Notes under the pieces: generated by a model
The model's input: the letters and a program-made list of their open reading frames with translations, nothing else
Databases searched by the model: none
Told to the model about the DNA's origin: nothing
Made by a program: the position numbers and the translations under genes
Part shown: positions 44,267-53,100 of the stretch, piece after piece
Layout: every line of letters begins with the position of its first letter
Position numbering within the stretch: the stretch's first letter is position 1
DNA from: Neobacillus kokaensis
GTDB taxonomy: Bacteria; Bacillota; Bacilli; Bacillales; Cytobacillaceae
DNA: 64,000 nucleotides
Assembly: GCF_014656545.1 (NCBI RefSeq)
Contig: NZ_BNDS01000006.1
Span: 62,999-126,998 of the forward strand
Direction of reading: 5' to 3'

Positions 44267-45156
44267 AACGCCTATACCCGATTCTTTTAATTACCGTCAG
44301 TGCATCGTTATGGGGAGTCATCGCCATTTTTGTCCGCAAGCTTTCCGATATAGGTTTTTCTTCTATGGAGATTGTGACAATTAGAGTGGTAACAGCATCT
44401 GTTTTGCTTTGGATAATTGGGCTTATGAAATATAGCCAGCAAATGAAAATCCAATTATCGGACATTAAATTATTCATTGGAACAGGTATTTTTAGTATTG
44501 TTCTATTTAACTGGTGCTATTTTACCTCTGTAAATCAAATGAATTTGTCATTAGCCGTCATTTTACTTTATACTTCACCGGCGTTTGTGACGGTTTTATC
44601 GTTTCTATTTTTAAAAGAAAAAATGACGTGGGTGAAGGCAGTTTCAGTAACTGGAACGATCGTAGGCTGTATTCTTATTGCAGGCGTCAGCCAGCATGAT
44701 ACGGCATCAATAAGTACAATAGGGATTATTACTGGACTTGGTGCCGGTTTTGGTTATGCTCTGTATAGCATCTTTGGGAAATTTGCTTTAGAAAAATATC
44801 AGCCATATACCGTAACTTTTTATACATTCTTAGTCGCGTCTATTGCCTTAGTCCCCTTAACCCGTTTGTGGAATAAAGGAAGTCTGCTTATGAGTATGGA
44901 TGTTTTAATTTATGGTATTGGATTTGGATTGTTTCCGACGGTTATTGCTTTTCTATGCTATACAAAAGGACTTGAGAAAATCGAAAGCAGCAAGGCAGCC
45001 ATTATCGCTACAGTAGAACCAGTAGTTGCTACCATTTTAAGTTTATTGCTTTATAAGGAGAGCTTTGGCTTGATTCAGGCTGTTGGTTCAGTAATTATCC
45101 TGTCATCCGTAGTAATCGTTAATCTCCCGAAAAAACAAAGGGCTTCAATCACTTAG
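44263..45156 (+). CDS. EamA/DMT family transporter
   Basis: About ten membrane helices in two homologous halves, each an EamA domain: YTSPAFVTVLSFLFLKEK in the first and ATVEPVVATILSLLLYKE in the second. These are the E/P-rich signatures near the end of each repeat. Members export amino acids or other metabolites; the substrate cannot be read from sequence. Start is TTG, overlapping the ypwA stop by four bases, so it is co-translated with the peptidase, which would suit peptide or amino acid efflux. Confidence 0.88.
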   Translation: MKRLYPILLITVSASLWGVIAIFVRKLSDIGFSSMEIVTIRVVTASVLLWIIGLMKYSQQMKIQLSDIKLFIGTGIFSIVLFNWCYFTSVNQMNLSLAVILLYTSPAFVTVLSFLFLKEKMTWVKAVSVTGTIVGCILIAGVSQHDTASISTIGIITGLGAGFGYALYSIFGKFALEKYQPYTVTFYTFLVASIALVPLTRLWNKGSLLMSMDVLIYGIGFGLFPTVIAFLCYTKGLEKIESSKAAIIATVEPVVATILSLLLYKESFGLIQAVGSVIILSSVVIVNLPKKQRASIT

Positions 45157-45170
45157 GATTGAAGCCTTTT
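45138..45170. terminator. Bidirectional terminator between the EamA gene and the cba operon
   Basis: GGCTTCAATC-ACTTAG-GATTGAAGCC flanked by A- and T-runs between convergent genes. Confidence 0.88.
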
Positions 45171-45185
45171 CCATTGATTGGTTTT

Positions 45186-46844
45186 TTACCAAGTTTTAAA
45201 CCCTTTTGATCCTGGAGGAGCATTTTGGATAATATCGATAAACGGAATCGTGTAAGCAAACAGAATCAGTGCTGTTAGGATCCCAAGCCATAATTTCCAA
45301 TTTTCAAATACCATTGGTGCTTTTTCATCGAGATTTTCTGCTTCCCCAACAGGGAATTCTTCTTCTCCTTTTGGAGCAAAAAAAGCAAGGTTAATAAAGA
45401 TGATCACAACTAAAATAATGCCAAGGAATAAAATTGTACCGCCAACAGCTTGGGCAATTTGATATGGAATCCAATCAAGAGCCTGCTGAGAATCTCCATA
45501 GGTTGAGAACGCTGAACGGCGTGGACCCCCCAAAAGACCTTGAATATGCATGGCACCTGACATGAACGCCATTCCAATAAACCAAACCCATGCTTGGATA
45601 ATCCCCAACTTATTCATTGCTTTTGTTAATTTCCGACCGGTTAAATGAGGCACAAGCCAGTAAGAAATACCAAAGAATGTTAACACTACAGATGTTGCTG
45701 CAGTTAAATGGAAGTGTCCTGTTACCCAAATGGTATTATGGACAACTTGGTCCATTTGGTTCGAAGCATTGATAATACCGCCTGCACCAGCAGGAATAAA
45801 GGAAGCCATTCCAATGAACGGAACGATGAAACGGGCATCATTCCAAGGCAGGACCTTAAACCAGCCAAGAAGACCTTTAGCTCCTTTACCGCGTCCATAT
45901 CTTTCAAATGTTGCAAATAAAGAAAATGCAGTCATTAATGATGGGATAACAACCATGAACGTTAAAATAACTTGGAAAAACTTCCATGCTGGATCAATTC
46001 CTGGTTCGGTCAACTGATGGTGAAACCCAACTGGAATTGAGAAAAGCAAAAATAGAATAAAAGATAAACGTGCCAATGAATCTGAGAAAATCTTACCGCC
46101 AATAATCTTCGGAATGATAGCATACCAGCACATATAAGCTGGGAGTAACCAGAAATACACAAGCGGGTGTCCGAAGTACCAGAATAGGGTACGGCTCACT
46201 AATACATCCACACGGTCAACTAAACCTAAAGACCAAGGAAGTAATTGGAATAAGACGGTTGCTGCGACACCGATTGTAGCGACAATCCACATGACAGTAT
46301 TAATAACGGCCATAAAGCTTAATAATGGACTTGGTTTTCCAGGGTTATTCCTGCGCCATTTAGCATAAGTCATAATTTGTGCAGCACCGTCAACCCAGCT
46401 GCCGACAACGACTAATGTTAAGCCTAAGTAAAAAATCCAATGTGCCTGCAGCGGTGCATAGAATGTATAAAGTACAGATGCTTCATTAAGTAAAATCATG
46501 GTACCGGACATTAAAGTGCCGGCTGTCATTAACCAAAAACCGACCCAGCCTGTGGTTCTAGCGGCATTTGAATGGGTGCCGGCAGTTCTGCTGACAGCAG
46601 CATACTGGAAGCCCATGATAAAAAACGTTGTTAGAACAAGTCCCATTAGCACACCATGTGCAGTTAATACTTGATAATAGCCAATTCCTAAAGGAAGTTC
46701 AAATTTCCCTGACCGGACAAGGGTTTGAAGTAACCCCATAAGCCCGCCTAGAGCAAGCGCACCGAATGCAACAAAGAAATGCGCCATAGAAAGTTTTGCA
46801 TCTTTAGGATCAACTTTTGCTTTTGCACCGTAACTGTTAATCAT
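45186..46844 (-). CDS. cbaA: ba3-type cytochrome c oxidase subunit I
   Basis: Catalytic subunit of a B-family heme-copper oxygen reductase: 552 residues, about 13 helices. LTAHGVLMGLV holds the low-spin heme ligand, FGHPLVYFWLLPAY the CuB His and the crosslinked Tyr (H-P-x-V-Y), VHNTIWVTGHFHLTAATS the further CuB and heme His ligands. Because the Tyr is kept, oxygen rather than NO reduction is expected. It is last in the operon cbaD-cbaB-cbaA, overlapping cbaB by one base. ATG follows TTGAGGTGGTTAAATA. Confidence 0.93.
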   Translation of the reverse strand: MINSYGAKAKVDPKDAKLSMAHFFVAFGALALGGLMGLLQTLVRSGKFELPLGIGYYQVLTAHGVLMGLVLTTFFIMGFQYAAVSRTAGTHSNAARTTGWVGFWLMTAGTLMSGTMILLNEASVLYTFYAPLQAHWIFYLGLTLVVVGSWVDGAAQIMTYAKWRRNNPGKPSPLLSFMAVINTVMWIVATIGVAATVLFQLLPWSLGLVDRVDVLVSRTLFWYFGHPLVYFWLLPAYMCWYAIIPKIIGGKIFSDSLARLSFILFLLFSIPVGFHHQLTEPGIDPAWKFFQVILTFMVVIPSLMTAFSLFATFERYGRGKGAKGLLGWFKVLPWNDARFIVPFIGMASFIPAGAGGIINASNQMDQVVHNTIWVTGHFHLTAATSVVLTFFGISYWLVPHLTGRKLTKAMNKLGIIQAWVWFIGMAFMSGAMHIQGLLGGPRRSAFSTYGDSQQALDWIPYQIAQAVGGTILFLGIILVVIIFINLAFFAPKGEEEFPVGEAENLDEKAPMVFENWKLWLGILTALILFAYTIPFIDIIQNAPPGSKGFKTW

Positions 46845-47320
46845 TATTTAACCACCTCAATCTTAGAGAACATTAAATGGTGTCCCGATCCGCAATATTC
46901 ATTACATACGATTAAATATTCGCCGGCTTTATCAAAGGTTGTTGTATATTCGCTGACATAACCTGGTTCAAGCATCATGTTGATATTTGTTCCGGCCACC
47001 TCAAAACCGTGAATAACGTCTTTAGTTGTTGCGATTACTTTAACCTTTGCGCCAAGTGGAACTTCCACTTTAGCTGGATTATACGAGAAAGCGGAAGCCA
47101 CATAAACTAATTCATAGTCCCATTCTTTTCCCTCAACCTTATGCAGTCCTGGTTTATCGAATGGTTTTGTCGTATCCACCTTTTCTGAATCAATGGTGGT
47201 TAAACAGCTTGGCGGTTTGTTGCCAAGGTAGAAGGCGCTTACACCTACAGTTGTTAAGAAAATGATGAGACAGCTGATACCGAGGATCAGCCAAATCTTC
47301 TCCAGTTTATGCATGTGCAT
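46844..47320 (-). CDS. cbaB: ba3-type cytochrome c oxidase subunit II (CuA)
   Basis: One N-terminal membrane helix (KIWLILGISCLIIFLTTVGVSA) and an extracytoplasmic cupredoxin domain. The CuA ligands are seen in VIHGFEV and CNEYCGSGHHLMFSKIEV (C-x3-C-x3-H-x2-M). It accepts electrons from a cytochrome c and passes them to subunit I. ATG 47320 is chosen because AAGGGGGAAAAAATT precedes it; the frame is open six codons further upstream. 158 residues is normal for the ba3 type. Confidence 0.93.
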   Translation of the reverse strand: MHMHKLEKIWLILGISCLIIFLTTVGVSAFYLGNKPPSCLTTIDSEKVDTTKPFDKPGLHKVEGKEWDYELVYVASAFSYNPAKVEVPLGAKVKVIATTKDVIHGFEVAGTNINMMLEPGYVSEYTTTFDKAGEYLIVCNEYCGSGHHLMFSKIEVVK

Positions 47321-47342
47321 AATTTTTTCCCCCTTCAATTAA

Positions 47343-47492
47343 TTAGAAACGTTCTACGAATAGGAAGTAGACACTAAGCCACGAAATGATAATAAATAAT
47401 CCTAAGAATAAAACAGAGGCAAACGTCCCCTTTAAAGAAGAACTGTCTTCTATTTCTGTTTTTTGCTTTGTTTTTAATTCTGGATTCGCCAT
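47343..47492 (-). CDS. cbaD: Cytochrome c oxidase subunit IIa (CbaD-like)
   Basis: A 49-residue single-helix protein (GTFASVLFLGLFIIISWLSVYFLFVERF) in front of subunit II. ba3 oxidases have such a short subunit IIa that replaces the missing first helix of subunit II. ATG 47492 follows GGAGTGTATAGGG; the upstream open frame has no binding site. It is first in the operon, 22 bases before cbaB, with a long leader and a cluster of TGTGA/TCACA motifs upstream. Confidence 0.85.
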   Translation of the reverse strand: MANPELKTKQKTEIEDSSSLKGTFASVLFLGLFIIISWLSVYFLFVERF

Positions 47493-47648
47493 CCCTATAC
47501 ACTCCCTTCCGAAAGTTGAAAAAATAAATTTAGTAAGTTCTCTTTCATAATACAAAACAATTGGAAAAGGAAAATATGAAATTTCGCAGTTCACAAATTG
47601 TTCATTACTTAGGTATTCACTATGTTAATGTTAAAAACTTGATATAAC

Positions 47649-47751
47649 AGTGATTTATGTCACAAATACCTCGGTGTAAATGTGAATAAAATGTGAAAGA
47701 TCACATCTTCTCTGTGACTTAAGTAATTGAATAGTTGTAATCAGAATCACA
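47649..47751. promoter_or_regulatory. Cluster of Crp/Fnr-like boxes upstream of the cba operon and a zinc-ribbon gene
   Basis: AGTGATTTATGTCACA (47649-47664) and TGTAATCAGAATCACA (47736-47751) each differ from TGTGA-N6-TCACA by one base. TGTGAAAGATCACA (47692-47705) is a perfect dyad with a four-base spacer. For the first box a minus-strand TAACAT (47627-47622) is at the class II distance, pointing to the oxidase operon. Confidence 0.55.
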
Positions 47752-47833
47752 TTGATTTTCTGTCACATTGCGGAAAAGACAGAAATAAAATAACAAAAAA
47801 ACTATTTTTTTAATTCCGAAGAGAGTGGTGAAT

Positions 47834-47956
47834 ATGGAGAAATATTATTGTGAACAATGCCGACTGCTATATAACAAAATGGAAACATGTAAAATATGCG
47901 GAACCCTTGCAAGTAACAAAATAAAAATAGAGGTACAAAAACAGCCAGAGAAATAA
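47834..47956 (+). CDS. Zinc-ribbon micro-protein, 40 aa
   Basis: MEKYYCEQCRLLYN...TCKICGT: two CxxC pairs 11 residues apart followed by a basic/acidic tail, a minimal zinc ribbon. ATG is preceded by GAGAGTGGTGAAT. It is divergent from the ba3 oxidase operon and shares its Crp/Fnr-like box cluster. The organisation mirrors the zinc-ribbon gene at 41890 in the NO island. I do not know a named family; regulatory or metal-handling roles are both possible. Confidence 0.62.
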   Translation: MEKYYCEQCRLLYNKMETCKICGTLASNKIKIEVQKQPEK

Positions 47957-48020
47957 GTAATTTAAAAATTGGAAAAGATTGTGCAATGCTTGTCGATTCA
48001 TCCTGTTATATAATAAAAGT

Positions 48021-48080
48021 GCACAACAACAACAACAACCTTCAAAACGTTTGCTTCTCCACTGGGGGGAGCTTTTTTTT
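48021..48080 (+). ncRNA. Candidate small RNA with unstructured ACAAC-repeat 5' part and intrinsic terminator
   Basis: TATAAT at 48009-48014 would start an RNA of about 60 bases, GCACAACAACAACAACAACC..., ending in GCTTCTCC-ACTG-GGGGGAGC plus eight Ts (48053-48080). There is no ribosome binding site or gene-like frame before the terminator. The -35 is weak (TTGTCG is only 13 bases away), so the promoter is uncertain. It may instead be a leader that attenuates the polyketide synthase gene 80 bases downstream. Confidence 0.45.
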
Positions 48081-48161
48081 AATTCCCCGCCGTAAAATAA
48101 ACTGCATAATTCTGTTTAAAGTGGTAAAAATACCCGTAAAGAAGAATAGGGGGTATGAACC

Positions 48162-49253
48162 ATGCCGACCATCATTTCAGCTGCAGAAGCTATTCCTCCT
48201 TACATGATCAATCAAGAAACAGCCAGCCAGTTTGCCAGAGAGCTATTTTTCGATTCTTTTAAGGACATTGAAAGGCTGCTTGCAGCCTTTCAAAATGGGC
48301 AAATTGAGAAACGTCATTTTGTAAAAAATGTAGATTGGTTTAGAACAAGCCATTCATTTGAAGAAAAAAATGAGGCTTATATTGAAGCGGCCGTCTCCTT
48401 AGGTAAAGAGGCAATTGAGAAGTGTTTAACCAATCGTTCATTTCTATTGAATCCCGTTCATTTTGAAGAAATCGATGCAATCTTTTTTATCTCGACGACC
48501 GGACTTGCGACTCCAACGATTGAAGCAAGAATCATGAATCAGCTTCCTTTTCATCCGTATACAAAGCGGATACCAATTTGGGGGCTTGGATGTGCTGGGG
48601 GTGCTGCCGGTTTATCTAGAGCATATGAGTATTGTTTAGCGTTTCCTAAAGCTAAGGTTCTTGTCCTTGCCGTCGAACTATGCAGTCTTACGTTTCAGCA
48701 TAACGACATGTCAAAAAGTAATTTAATTGGTACATCTCTTTTTGCTGATGGGGTTGCCTGTACCTTAGTATGTGGCGATGAGTGCAATTTGGAACAGATT
48801 CGCAGAAAGAAGACCATGCCGTCGATCATGGCAGTTCAGTCTACACTAATGCCGGATTCCTTAGACGTGATGGGGTGGGATATTAAAAATGAGGGGTTAT
48901 ATGTTGTATTCTCTCGAGATATTCCTCGTATCGTCGAAAACTGGCTAAAACCCAACGTTATGAGCTTTCTACAGCAGCATCGAATGGATATTAGCAATAT
49001 TGATTATTTTATTGCTCATCCAGGCGGTAAAAAAGTATTGGACGCCTATGTGAAAGCGCTTGAAATTCCGACTGATTGGACTAATATTTCATTGGATGTG
49101 CTGAGACAATATGGGAATATGTCATCAGTGACCATTCTGTATGTTTTGAAACGCTATTTAGAGCTGGAAATCCCGCGTGGTTCATATGGTTTATGCACTG
49201 CTCTTGGTCCTGGCTTTAGTTCAGAATTGCTGCTATTGAGGTGGTTTGATTGA
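48162..49253 (+). CDS. bpsA: Type III polyketide synthase (BpsA/BcsA-like)
   Basis: Chalcone-synthase-like homodimeric enzyme that extends fatty acyl-CoA with malonyl-CoA to alkylpyrones. The catalytic Cys is in IWGLGCAGGAAGL, the His in YFIAHPGGKKVLD and the Asn in QYGNMSSVTILYVL: the Cys-His-Asn triad. 363 residues is normal. It overlaps the methyltransferase gene bpsB by four bases as in B. subtilis bpsA-bpsB. ATG follows GGGGGTATGAACC. Products are probably membrane-associated alkylpyrone methyl ethers. Confidence 0.94.
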   Translation: MPTIISAAEAIPPYMINQETASQFARELFFDSFKDIERLLAAFQNGQIEKRHFVKNVDWFRTSHSFEEKNEAYIEAAVSLGKEAIEKCLTNRSFLLNPVHFEEIDAIFFISTTGLATPTIEARIMNQLPFHPYTKRIPIWGLGCAGGAAGLSRAYEYCLAFPKAKVLVLAVELCSLTFQHNDMSKSNLIGTSLFADGVACTLVCGDECNLEQIRRKKTMPSIMAVQSTLMPDSLDVMGWDIKNEGLYVVFSRDIPRIVENWLKPNVMSFLQQHRMDISNIDYFIAHPGGKKVLDAYVKALEIPTDWTNISLDVLRQYGNMSSVTILYVLKRYLELEIPRGSYGLCTALGPGFSSELLLLRWFD

Positions 49254-49819
49254 TAGATTTTTTCCCTTTTATTTGCCTTATTAGTTATCTAGCCGCCATT
49301 CGGTCAATGGAACTCGGAATTGCTAAAAGCAATGAAAATTGGATGAAACAGCGGGGAGGCGTAGAATTTGGAGCTTCCCATTATCGTGTTATGGTATTGA
49401 TGCATATGCTGTTTTTTGTGGCTTTTATCCTAGAGAAAATAGGATTAAACCAAGGCCTCTCACCGATTTGGCCTGTGATTTTATTTTCTTTTGTCCTTGT
49501 GCAATTTTTAAGAGTCTGGGTAATTGTATCTCTAGGTAGATATTGGAATACAAAAATTATTGTACTCCCAAATGCGAAAGTCATCATGAAGGGGCCATAT
49601 AGATTTTTACGACATCCAAATTACTGCGTCGTTTCACTTGAACTCTTAGTTATTCCATTGCTGTTTTCATCGTACATTACGGCAATCCTTTTTACCTTAT
49701 TAAATATTTTGATGCTAAGAGTGCGGATTCCAGAAGAAGAGAGGGCGCTTAGAAGTTTAACGGAATACGAGGGAATCTTTCAAGAGCATAATCGGTTTAT
49801 TCCAAAGTATGTTAAATAA
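49250..49819 (+). CDS. bpsB: Isoprenylcysteine carboxyl methyltransferase-like alkylpyrone methyltransferase (BpsB/YpbQ)
   Basis: A 189-residue membrane protein with about five helices and the ICMT-family signature GPYRFLRHPNYCVV, then RIPEEERALRSL, which binds AdoMet. In B. subtilis BpsB O-methylates the alkylpyrones made by BpsA. The TTG start overlaps the bpsA stop (TTGA), giving tight coupling. No separate promoter was seen. Confidence 0.92.
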   Translation: MIDFFPFICLISYLAAIRSMELGIAKSNENWMKQRGGVEFGASHYRVMVLMHMLFFVAFILEKIGLNQGLSPIWPVILFSFVLVQFLRVWVIVSLGRYWNTKIIVLPNAKVIMKGPYRFLRHPNYCVVSLELLVIPLLFSSYITAILFTLLNILMLRVRIPEEERALRSLTEYEGIFQEHNRFIPKYVK

Positions 49820-49843
49820 CTGTGAAATTTTTAATTTGGACTG

Positions 49844-49898
49844 TTGAAAACGATTATCATCTGTGCTAAAATCTATTTAACAATGATATTCATTCTCA
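49844..49898 (+). promoter_or_regulatory. Sigma-A promoter with two candidate Fur boxes
   Basis: -35 TTGAAA (49844-49849), 17 bases, -10 TAAAAT (49867-49872). The spacer holds TGAAAAC-G-ATTATCA (49845-49859) and the start region TGATATT-C-ATTCTCA (49884-49898). Both fit the Fur 7-1-7 pattern TGATAAT-N-ATTATCA with two mismatches each. Confidence 0.65.
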
Positions 49899-49928
49899 AG
49901 TACGAGCGTGATAAGGAGAGTGTTACAT

Positions 49929-50009
49929 ATGGCATATGCTTTAGTTGGCGGAACCATTCTTATTTACACATTTGTTATGAAGCACGTATTAAAGAACGTT
50001 ACACATTAA
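49929..50009 (+). CDS. 26-aa membrane peptide under a Fur-box promoter
   Basis: The peptide starts MAYALVGGTILIYTFVMKHV and ends LKNVTH: a short hydrophobic helix followed by a basic, His-containing tail. AAGGAG lies about nine bases upstream. The unit is complete: promoter overlapped by two Fur-like boxes, short frame, strong terminator, with no other gene in the 347-base gap. This suggests an iron-repressed micro-protein. I do not recognise a family; the Fbp-type iron-sparing peptides of B. subtilis are a precedent for Fur-controlled small proteins, not a proven relative. Confidence 0.6.
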   Translation: MAYALVGGTILIYTFVMKHVLKNVTH

Positions 50010-50028
50010 AATAGGTATTTCCAATACA

Positions 50029-50060
50029 GCCAAGGAGTTTCCAAACTCCTTGGCTTTTTT
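50029..50060 (+). terminator. Terminator of the 26-aa peptide transcript
   Basis: GCCAAGGAGTTT-CC-AAACTCCTTGGC followed by TTTTTT, a very strong hairpin. Confidence 0.93.
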
Positions 50061-50166
50061 ATTTTTTATCTTTTTTTATAATGTTCAATATGTCAAGATA
50101 GGAAAAGTAAGAATTATCGTATAAAATAGATACTATTATCATGTTTGTTAAGGGGTATAAAACATA

Positions 50167-53100
50167 ATGGTGAAAACAGCTAATCCAAACGAAACCATTC
50201 AGACGTTAAAACAGAAAATTGTTTTACTTTATGAATACTTAATGGAAAAAAACGATATTGAGAATGCTGAAAAGGTGAAACAGCTTGCAAAAAAATTAGT
50301 AAATCGAGAATATGCGATAGCGTTTTGCGGTCATTTTTCCGCAGGCAAATCAACCATGATCAATCGGGTAGTAGGGGAGAATTTATTGCCATCAAGTCCT
50401 ATCCCAACAAGTGCCAACCTGGTAAAGGTGAAATCCGGCGAAGATTATGCAAAGGTATTCTTTAAGAATGAAAAGCCACGGCTATATTTAGCTCCCTATG
50501 ACTATAACTTAGTAAAAAATTATTGCAAAGATGGCGACAAAATTGAAGAAGTAGAAATTAGCAGCAGTGAGTCACACCTGCCTGCTAATACGGTGATTAT
50601 GGATACACCCGGCATTGATTCTGCCGATGATGCCCACCGTATAGCCACAGAGTCAGCTATTCATCTTGCTGACTTAATTCTGTACGTAATGGACTACAAC
50701 CATGTTCAAGCGGAACTAAACTTTTTATTTACGAAAGAATTGACCGAAGCAGGAAAAGAAGTTTATTTAGTAGTCAATCAAATTGATAAACATAAAGATG
50801 AGGAGTTAAGCTTTCAAGATTTTCAAAAAAGTGTTATCGATTCTTTTGGTTCATGGGGTGTAAAGCCAGCTCGGATTTTTTATACATCATTAAAATATCC
50901 AGATCATCCGCTGAATCAATTTCACGAGTTAGAGCAGTTCATTGCAGACCATTTAGTAGCCAAGGACAAATATTTACTGCCATCTGTTTTTCACTCTTTG
51001 AAAAAAATTGCCGGTGAACATAATACGAAAACAAGCAAATTGGAGGAGGAAAAGCTTGCGCCAATTTTTGATCGTTTAAACGAATTATCTGATCAGGAAA
51101 AGGCGGGATTAATGGAATCCTACCAAAAGCTAACTTCAGACCTTTCAGGTTTAAAAGGTGGAATCGAAGCAAAAGAAAAGGAATTTGATAATGAAATCAA
51201 TCAAATTTTAAAAAATGCCTATTTAATGCCATTCCAAACAAGGACACTTGCTGAAAGCTATTTGGAATCCTGCCAAAAGGAATTTAAGATTGGCTTCTTA
51301 TTCTCCAAGCAGAAAACGCTGGAAGAGAGAAAAGCAAGGCTGGATAAGTTTTATCAAGACATTGCTGACAAAACGAAGTCACAGCTTGAATGGCATTTGC
51401 GTGAATTCCTGCTCAGGACTCTAAAAGAGACAAAATTGAATCAAGGTGAGCTGCTGGGATTGGCCCAAGCCTTTACCGTCACCGTTTCTGAACAAATATT
51501 AGTTGAAGCAGTAAAACCTGGCGCACGCTTATCTGGTGAATATCTGCTTCATTACACGGAAGATGTCGCAAATGAAATTAAAAAGATTGCTAGAAATCAG
51601 CTGGATGAATTTAAAACGGTATTCCTAGATGCAGCTGCTGAGCAAATAGCAAATCAACAAGCACAATTTGAGCAGCAATTCAGCAAAATGGAGAGATATG
51701 TTGAGGCGTTGGACGCCTTACAAACATATCAACAAAAAGCAGCAGATAACGAGAGACAGCTTCATGATCTCCTTAGTAAATCGGAAGAATTACATGACAA
51801 TGATCATCATGTATTTGATCAAGAGGAAGAAGAATACGAACTTGTTAAAACGGATGCTGAACTGATATCTGACAATGAAAAAAAGAATATACGTTCAAAT
51901 CAAAACAAAGAAGCTGTTACTAAAGTTAATGAACCCGTTCTTAAGAGTGAAGATGACCATTTAAAAGCAACAGTTGGGCGGCTTAAGCTTGCTTCGAATT
52001 TAATCTCTGATTTACCTGGCTTTAAAAAGCTTTCCGCTGAATTAACAGAGAAAGCCAGCAGGCTTGAAAACAAGGGCTTTACGATTGCGCTATTTGGTGC
52101 CTTCAGTGCGGGAAAATCCTCTTTTGCCAATGCCTTAATGGGAGAAAAGGTGCTGCCGGTTTCGCCTAATCCGACAACTGCCGCAATTAATAAAATTAAA
52201 CCGGTTACCCCTCATTACAAGCATGGTACTGCGTTGGTAAAGTTTAAGGAAAGTGCAGCAATGCTTGAGGATGTTAACCGTTCCCTGAAGGTTTTTGATT
52301 TGGAGGCAAAAGATTTTTATGAGGCGGCTGAGGTCATCAGCCAAATTATGCTTGAAAAAGGTCAGGCTGGTGTCCTAGAGAAAACACATTTTGCCTTTCT
52401 TAAGGCATTTACGAAAGGGTATGCTTCTTTTGTGTCAAGGCTTGGGACGGTCTTAGAAACAGATCTTTCCGAATTTAATGAGTTTGTCGCTTTGGAAGAA
52501 AAATCATGTTATGTGGAATGGATTGAGCTTTATTATGATTGTGAACTAACCCGGAAAGGGATTACTCTAGTAGATACACCGGGGGCTGATTCCATTAATG
52601 CCCGTCATACCGGGGTTGCATTTGATTATATTAAAAACTCAGATGCAATTCTTTTCGTGACCTATTATAACCATGCCTTTTCAAAAGCGGATCGGGAATT
52701 CTTAATTCAGCTTGGCCGTGTAAAGGAATCATTCCAGCTGGATAAAATGTTTTTCATCATTAATGCGATTGATCTTGCAGAGGATGAAGAAGAGAAAGAT
52801 GCCGTCTGTGATTATGTTAAAGAGCAGTTAATGAAGTATGGGATTAGAAATCCGCACCTATATCCATTATCCAGCTTGCTGGCATTACGGGAGAAAACTA
52901 ATCAAGCCGTAACAGAGCCATCTGGAATGAAACATTTCGAGCAGGATTTCTCGATGTTTATTTCTAACGACCTGACACAAATGGCTGTTTCTGCAGCGGA
53001 AAAAGAAGTTGAAAGGGTTCAGGATGTTGTAAACAAACTTATTCAGACTTCAAAAGAAGACCAAAGCATAAAAGAAAAGAAACGGTTGGATATTGAACAG

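Noticed and set aside
45186-47492. Possibility that the cba operon encodes a CuA-type NO reductase (sNOR) rather than an oxygen reductase
   Set aside because: Subunit I keeps the H-P-x-V-Y crosslinked tyrosine of ba3 oxygen reductases, so the NO reductase reading is not supported despite the nearby NO genes.
47986-48207. 73-codon frame upstream of bpsA
   Set aside because: It reads through the strong terminator at 48053-48080, has no binding site, and overlaps the bpsA start in another frame.
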